Below, piece after piece: positions 32,891 through 36,305 of a DNA stretch of 36,305 bases. The notes below the pieces were generated by a model. It did no database searches. It was not told the DNA's origin and saw nothing but the letters and a program-made list of their open reading frames with translations. Positions within the stretch are counted from its first letter, which is position 1; every line of letters begins with the position of its first letter. The stretch is from Streptomyces novaecaesareae. GTDB taxonomy: Bacteria; Actinomycetota; Actinomycetes; Streptomycetales; Streptomycetaceae. Made by a program: the position numbers and the translations under genes. Where the stretch lies: the NCBI RefSeq assembly GCF_000716875.1, contig NZ_JNWQ01000067.1, positions 1-36,305 on the forward strand. The letters run 5' to 3'.

Positions 32891-33680
32891 GGCGACGGAT
32901 CTCCCCACGCAGTTCTTCGGTGATCTCGATGGACAGGTCCGCCACGCCCGCGGACTCGATGCGGCGCGGCTGCGGCAGGTCGATGTGCCACTCGCGGGCG
33001 ACCCGGCCGGGGCGGGAGGAGAGCAGGACGACGCGCTGGGCGAGCCGTACGGCCTCGCGCACGTTGTGGGTGACGAAGAGGACGGACAGCTGCCGTTCGG
33101 CCCAGATCCGGGTGATCTCGTCGTGCAGCACGTCCCGGGTGATGGCGTCGAGCGCGGCGAACGGCTCGTCCATCAGCAGGACCTTGCTGCCCTGGGCGAG
33201 CGCCCGGGCCATCGCGACGCGCTGGCGCATGCCGCCGGACAGCTCGTGCACCCGCTTGCCGTAGGCGCCGTCCAGGCGGACGAGTTCGAGCAGCCGCTCG
33301 GCTTCGGCGCGGCGCTCCGGGCGGGGCAGGCCGGCCAGCTTGAGGGCGAGTTCGATGTTCTTGCCGGCGGTGAGCCAGGGGAAGAGCGCGTGCTCCTGGA
33401 ACATCAGCGCGGGGCGGCCGCCGGGGACCTCGATGTTGCCGGCGGTGGGCCGGTCGAGGCCGGCGACCAGGTTGAGCAGGGTGGACTTGCCGCAGCCCGA
33501 GGCGCCGAGCAGGGTGACGAACTCGCCGGGCGCGACATCGAGGGTGATGTCGTCCAGGACGTGGGTCTGTGCGCCGGGGCGGCCGAAGGACTTGTGTACG
33601 TGCGAGATCCGGACGGCGGGCGCGCTGCCGGGGGCGTCGGCGCCGGGGGCGGCCGTCGAGGTGGTCAGTGCCGGGCTCAT
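32877..33680 (-). CDS. ssuB: ABC transporter ATP-binding protein, sulfonate type
   Basis: Seen: 267 residues with Walker A GASGCGKST (59-67), Q loop MFQEHALFPWLT, signature LSGGMRQRVAMARAL (from 147), Walker B VLLMDEPFAALD (Asp171, Glu172) and H-loop THNVREA (His205). This is the SsuB/TauB pattern. ATG 33680 has GAGG upstream and overlaps the stop of a 26-codon ORF (ATGA). The 3' end overlaps ssuC. Role: energises sulfonate or a related anion uptake. Confidence 0.92.
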   Translation of the reverse strand: MSPALTTSTAAPGADAPGSAPAVRISHVHKSFGRPGAQTHVLDDITLDVAPGEFVTLLGASGCGKSTLLNLVAGLDRPTAGNIEVPGGRPALMFQEHALFPWLTAGKNIELALKLAGLPRPERRAEAERLLELVRLDGAYGKRVHELSGGMRQRVAMARALAQGSKVLLMDEPFAALDAITRDVLHDEITRIWAERQLSVLFVTHNVREAVRLAQRVVLLSSRPGRVAREWHIDLPQPRRIESAGVADLSIEITEELRGEIRRHGQH

Positions 33681-33757
33681 GCGCCCGCCTCGCTTCGCTC
33701 GGCAGGGGCATTCGCCCATGCGCGCCTTTTGATGATTCGCTCGCTGCGCTCGCTCAT
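33677..33757 (-). CDS. 26-residue small ORF coupled to ssuB
   Basis: Seen: ATG 33757 to TGA 33677-33679, beginning MSERSERIIKRRAW and ending AERSEAGA. The near-perfect SD AGGAGGTG lies 5 nt upstream of the ATG, and the stop overlaps the ssuB ATG as ATGA. The DNA contains two related GAGCG(C/A)AGCGAG words, one at each end, giving SERSE/AERSEA. I recall similar SERSER-type short reading frames at other actinobacterial gene starts, so the element may be mobile or recurrent. It could act as a translated leader for ssuB; function unknown. Confidence 0.5.
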   Translation of the reverse strand: MSERSERIIKRRAWANAPAERSEAGA

Positions 33758-33872
33758 GCGGGCACCTCCTGCGTGAGTGGTCTGCGTGGGCCGCGTGGGG
33801 CTGCGGAGCCGGGGCCGTGGCCCGGGCCCCGCCCGTCCCGGTGGGCATCGATCGGGGATCGACCGGACGGGC

Positions 33873-33912
33873 GGGGGCCGGACCGCGGAGTCGGGGGCCG
33901 GACTGCGGGGTC
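33873..33912. repeat. 20-bp tandem repeat past the ssuA stop
   Basis: Units 33873-33892 and 33893-33912 differ at two positions (core GGGGGCCGGAC). A degenerate third start follows toward the ssuA stop 27 bp away. The remainder of the 33758-33938 gap is GC-rich with no gene. Confidence 0.85.
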
Positions 33913-33938
33913 GGAGGCGAACGGCCTTGCTGTGGACG

Positions 33939-35099
33939 CTACTTGGCGCCGAGCCCGGCGTCCGACACGGCGGCCTGGCCCTGGGCGGCGAGGACCTTGT
34001 TCAGCGGGGTGAGGTCGTAGATGCCGTTCAGGTTCGGCTTCTTGAGCAGCCCGGCGGTGACGGCGTGGTCGGCCTCGGCCTGCAGGGTGTTCGCCAGCGG
34101 GTCGTCCAGGAACTCGATGTCGGCCCAGGCCGGGTCGAGGACGGCCGGCTCCAGAGCGCTGCCGACCTCCTTCTTGATCGCCTCGTTGGCGTCGGCCTTG
34201 GCCTTGTCGGAGTTGGCCTTGATGAAGGCGTTGGTCTTCGCCGAGCCGCGCAGCACGGCCTCCACCACGTCCGCGTGCTCCTTGAGGAACTTCTGCGAGA
34301 CGATGATGTTGGTGATCACGAACTTCTTGTCCGGCCAGACGTCCTTCTCGTTGAGCAGGACCTTCGCGCCGAGCGTGACCAGCTTGGAGGCGGTGGGCTC
34401 GGGCACCCAGGCGCCGTCGACGGAGCCGGACTTGTAGGCGTCGGGGGTGACCTTGTTGTCGGTGCGCACCACCGAGACGTCGCCCGCGCCGGAGGCCGCG
34501 TCGACCTTGTAGCCCTTGCCCGCGAGGTAGTTGAGCAGCGCCACGTCCTGAGTGTTGCCCAGCTGCGGGGTGGCGATCTTCTTGCCCTTGAGGTCGTCCA
34601 GGGAGGAGATCTTGTCCGGGTTGACCACCAGCTTGACGCCGCCGGAGGCCGAACCGCCGATGATCTTCAGCGACTGGCCCTCGGACTTGGTGTAGCCGTT
34701 GATCGCGGGGGAGGGGCCGATCCAGCCGATGTCGATCGAGCCGGCGTTGAGCGCCTCGATCTCCGCCGGGCCCGCGTTGAAGACCTGGGTCTTGACCTGG
34801 GTGGCGCCCAACTCCTTCTGGAAGATGCCCTCCTGGAGGCCGACCAGCGGCGTGCCGTGGGTGAGGTTGGCGAAGTAGCCGATCTTCACGGTGTCCGCGG
34901 ACAGCTTCGCGCCGGAACCCGCCGCGGTGGCCGCGGCGTCGCCCTTGGTGTCCAAGGACTTGTCCGCCTTGGAGCCGTAGCCGCAGGCCGACAGCAGGGC
35001 GACGGCGGTCAGGCCGGCGGCGGCGGCCGCGGCGGTGCGTCTGATCCGGCCGGCGTCGGGGCGGACACGGGTATGCGAGGGGGCCGGGTTCGGTGCCAT
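33939..35099 (-). CDS. ssuA: Sulfonate/aliphatic-anion ABC transporter substrate-binding lipoprotein
   Basis: Seen: 386 residues. Basic head and lipobox LSAC with Cys39, then the SsuA/TauA/NMT1 fold: VKIGYFANLTHGTPLVGLQEGIFQKEL, NAGPAEIEALNAGSIDIGWIGPSPAINGY, LDDLKGKKIATPQLGNTQDVALLNYL and VDGAWVPEPTASKLV. Known role: surface binding of sulfonates (or nitrate/taurine-like anions) for the SsuBC transporter. ATG 35099 is supported by AGGA 8 nt upstream. Neighbours cysN upstream and ssuB/ssuC downstream fit sulfur scavenging. The exact ligand cannot be read from sequence. Confidence 0.93.
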   Translation of the reverse strand: MAPNPAPSHTRVRPDAGRIRRTAAAAAAGLTAVALLSACGYGSKADKSLDTKGDAAATAAGSGAKLSADTVKIGYFANLTHGTPLVGLQEGIFQKELGATQVKTQVFNAGPAEIEALNAGSIDIGWIGPSPAINGYTKSEGQSLKIIGGSASGGVKLVVNPDKISSLDDLKGKKIATPQLGNTQDVALLNYLAGKGYKVDAASGAGDVSVVRTDNKVTPDAYKSGSVDGAWVPEPTASKLVTLGAKVLLNEKDVWPDKKFVITNIIVSQKFLKEHADVVEAVLRGSAKTNAFIKANSDKAKADANEAIKKEVGSALEPAVLDPAWADIEFLDDPLANTLQAEADHAVTAGLLKKPNLNGIYDLTPLNKVLAAQGQAAVSDAGLGAK

Positions 35100-35236
35100 G
35101 GTCGAAGTCCTGTTCACGGACGGACCGTCAGGAAACGGTCTCGGATGGACGGTTCGGAAGATGGTGCGCGCGGCAGTGGTGTGCCGGGGGCAAGCCGGGC
35201 GGCTGTGGGGGAAGACAGCCCGGTGACAGGGCGTTC

Positions 35237-35347
35237 TCAGCCCTGCCGGCCCGCACATCGGGTGAGCCCGCCCTGGCCGCTGCCGAGGACGCCGCTGCCG
35301 ATGCGGCCGCCTTCCTTGTCCATGCCCGAGAACGCCTCGCTGGGCAT
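35237..35347 (-). CDS. Candidate 36-residue ORF overlapping the cysN stop (tentative)
   Basis: The cysN stop TGA is followed as TGATG by an ATG at 35347; GAGGAGGA in the last cysN codons lies about 8 nt upstream. The frame starts MPSEAFSGMDKEGG, is Gly-rich and ends at TGA 35237. A hairpin CAGGGC/GCCCTG (35227-35245) covers its end. Coupling and SD look right, but no family is recognised. The rest of 35100-35236 presumably holds the ssuA leader; no feature seen. Confidence 0.3.
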   Translation of the reverse strand: MPSEAFSGMDKEGGRIGSGVLGSGQGGLTRCAGRQG

Positions 35348-36305
35348 CAGACCCAGTCCTCCTCTTCGGATGCGTCGGGTGCGTCGTTGGTGCGTACGGT
35401 CTCGAAGGCCTCGCCCGCCATGCCGGCGGTGAGGGTGGTGCCGTCGGCCGGGTCGACCAGCAGGAACGAGCCGGTGCGGCGGTTGTCGGAGTAGCCGTCG
35501 AGGGCCAGCGGCTCGGCGGTGCGCAGCCGGACGTGGCCGATGTCGTTGACGTTCAACCCCTCGGCGCCGCTGCGCTGTTCGAGAGTGTCGATGTCGATCC
35601 GGTAGGAGATCTCCTTGACCAGCGCGCGCACCGTACGGGTGGTGTGCTTGAGCAGCACCTTGTCCCCGGCGCGCAGCGGCCGCTCGTTGAGGTGGCTGAC
35701 GGTCGCCTCGATGTCCTTGGTGGGCGCGGGAGTCGCCCCTGCGGCGATCAGGTCGCCGCGCGAGATGTCGAGGTCGTCGGCGAGCCGGACGGTGACCGAC
35801 TGCGGGGCCCACGCGAGGTCCGTCTCCCGGCCGAGCGCGTCGATGCCGGCCACGGTGCTGGTGAGCCCGGAGGGCAGGACGGTGACCGGGTCTCCGACGC
35901 GCAGTACGCCGGAGGCCAACTGGCCCGCGTAGCCGCGGTAGTCGGGGTGCTCCTCGGTCTGCGGGCGGATCACGTACTGGACCGGGAAGCGGGCCGGCTC
36001 GGCGCTCGGGTCGCTGCCGACCGGCACCGTCTCCAGGTGCTCCAGCAGGGTCGGGCCGCCGTACCAGTCCATGTGCGCGGAGGGCTCGACGACGTTGTCC
36101 CCGGCCAGGGCGGAGATCGGGACCGCCAGCACGTCGCCCACGCCGAGGGAGGCGGCGTACGCGGTGAACTCCTCGGCGATGGCGGCGAAGACGGGCTCCG
36201 CGTAGCCGACCAGGTCCATCTTGTTGACGGCCAGCACGACGTGCGGCACCCGCAGCAGTGCGGCGACGGCGGCGTGCCGGCGGGTCTGCTCGACCACGCC
36301 GTTGC
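35347..36305 (-). CDS. cysN: Sulfate adenylyltransferase subunit 1, CysN (partial, 5' end outside window)
   Basis: Seen: the C-terminal three quarters of a GTPase subunit. VPHVVLAVNKMDLVGY contains the G4 motif NKMD, then ALAGDNVVEPSAHMDWYGGPTLLEHLETV, and beta-barrel domains RFPVQYVIRPQTEEHPDYRGYAGQLASG and VTVRLADDLDISRGDLIA, all characteristic of CysN. The Walker A/G1 part lies to the right of the window. Known reaction: with CysD makes adenylyl sulfate from ATP and sulfate, driven by GTP. It heads the sulfonate transporter and chelatase genes on the same strand. No APS-kinase fusion is seen at the C-terminus, which ends DASEEEDWV. Confidence 0.95.
   Translation of the reverse strand, partial: NGVVEQTRRHAAVAALLRVPHVVLAVNKMDLVGYAEPVFAAIAEEFTAYAASLGVGDVLAVPISALAGDNVVEPSAHMDWYGGPTLLEHLETVPVGSDPSAEPARFPVQYVIRPQTEEHPDYRGYAGQLASGVLRVGDPVTVLPSGLTSTVAGIDALGRETDLAWAPQSVTVRLADDLDISRGDLIAAGATPAPTKDIEATVSHLNERPLRAGDKVLLKHTTRTVRALVKEISYRIDIDTLEQRSGAEGLNVNDIGHVRLRTAEPLALDGYSDNRRTGSFLLVDPADGTTLTAGMAGEAFETVRTNDAPDASEEEDWV

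Overview
This is high-GC actinobacterial DNA. GC-rich third codon positions, GTG/TTG starts, SoxR with a CX2CXCX5C cluster, an SAV2148-type HEPN protein, the treX/treY/treZ genes and an ssu/cys cluster all point to Streptomycetaceae (Streptomyces or Kitasatospora). I see no rRNA, tRNA, CRISPR array, phage genes, transposase or plasmid functions. It looks like ordinary chromosome with some decayed genes and many short tandem repeats.

Layout. 1-1863 (minus): two neighbouring secreted peptidoglycan hydrolases, an Rpf-like transglycosylase cut by the window edge and an NlpC/P60 peptidase. They share a GxYRP-type C-terminal repeat and an exact 99-bp block. 2358-5795: AraC regulator, SRPBCC protein, divergent TetR regulator with an 18-bp palindromic operator at its start, a degenerate formylglycine-generating-enzyme-like protein and a GNAT. 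5792-8514: a decayed phosphotransferase gene, soxR, and a split transketolase read divergently from soxR across a SoxR-box-like dyad. 8543-14977 (minus): treZ and treY (overlapping by 1 nt), then treX/glgX, which together convert glycogen to trehalose. 15354-21438: HEPN protein, a GNAT whose 3' end runs into a truncated vapC toxin, an antitoxin-like gene, a DEDDh exonuclease, a DUF1963 protein, a polysaccharide deacetylase lipoprotein and an APH-type kinase. 21588-26673: two divergent MMPL transporters with elaborate dyad symmetry between them. 26796-29014: a cold-shock protein with an attenuator-like leader, then a DEAD-box RNA helicase. 29082-31103: MmyB-like regulator divergent from a secreted SMP-30-like beta-propeller protein. 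31228-36305 (minus): sulfur assimilation (cysN, ssuA, ssuB, ssuC and a sirohydrochlorin-type chelatase) with two candidate small ORFs.

The pattern I find most striking is that at least eight genes carry a private short tandem repeat (unit 9-23 bp, 2-5 copies) directly at or just past the stop codon. Unit length and sequence differ at every locus. In one case (treX) the duplicated unit contains the stop codon, and in another (transketolase) the repeat supplies the next gene's ribosome-binding site. Other points of note are a one-base frame disruption that fuses the NlpC/P60 gene in frame to the downstream transglycosylase, a pair of 16-bp dyads 50 bp apart before an MMPL gene, a 26-codon ORF with a near-perfect Shine-Dalgarno coupled by ATGA to ssuB, and a vapC remnant captured as the tail of an acetyltransferase.
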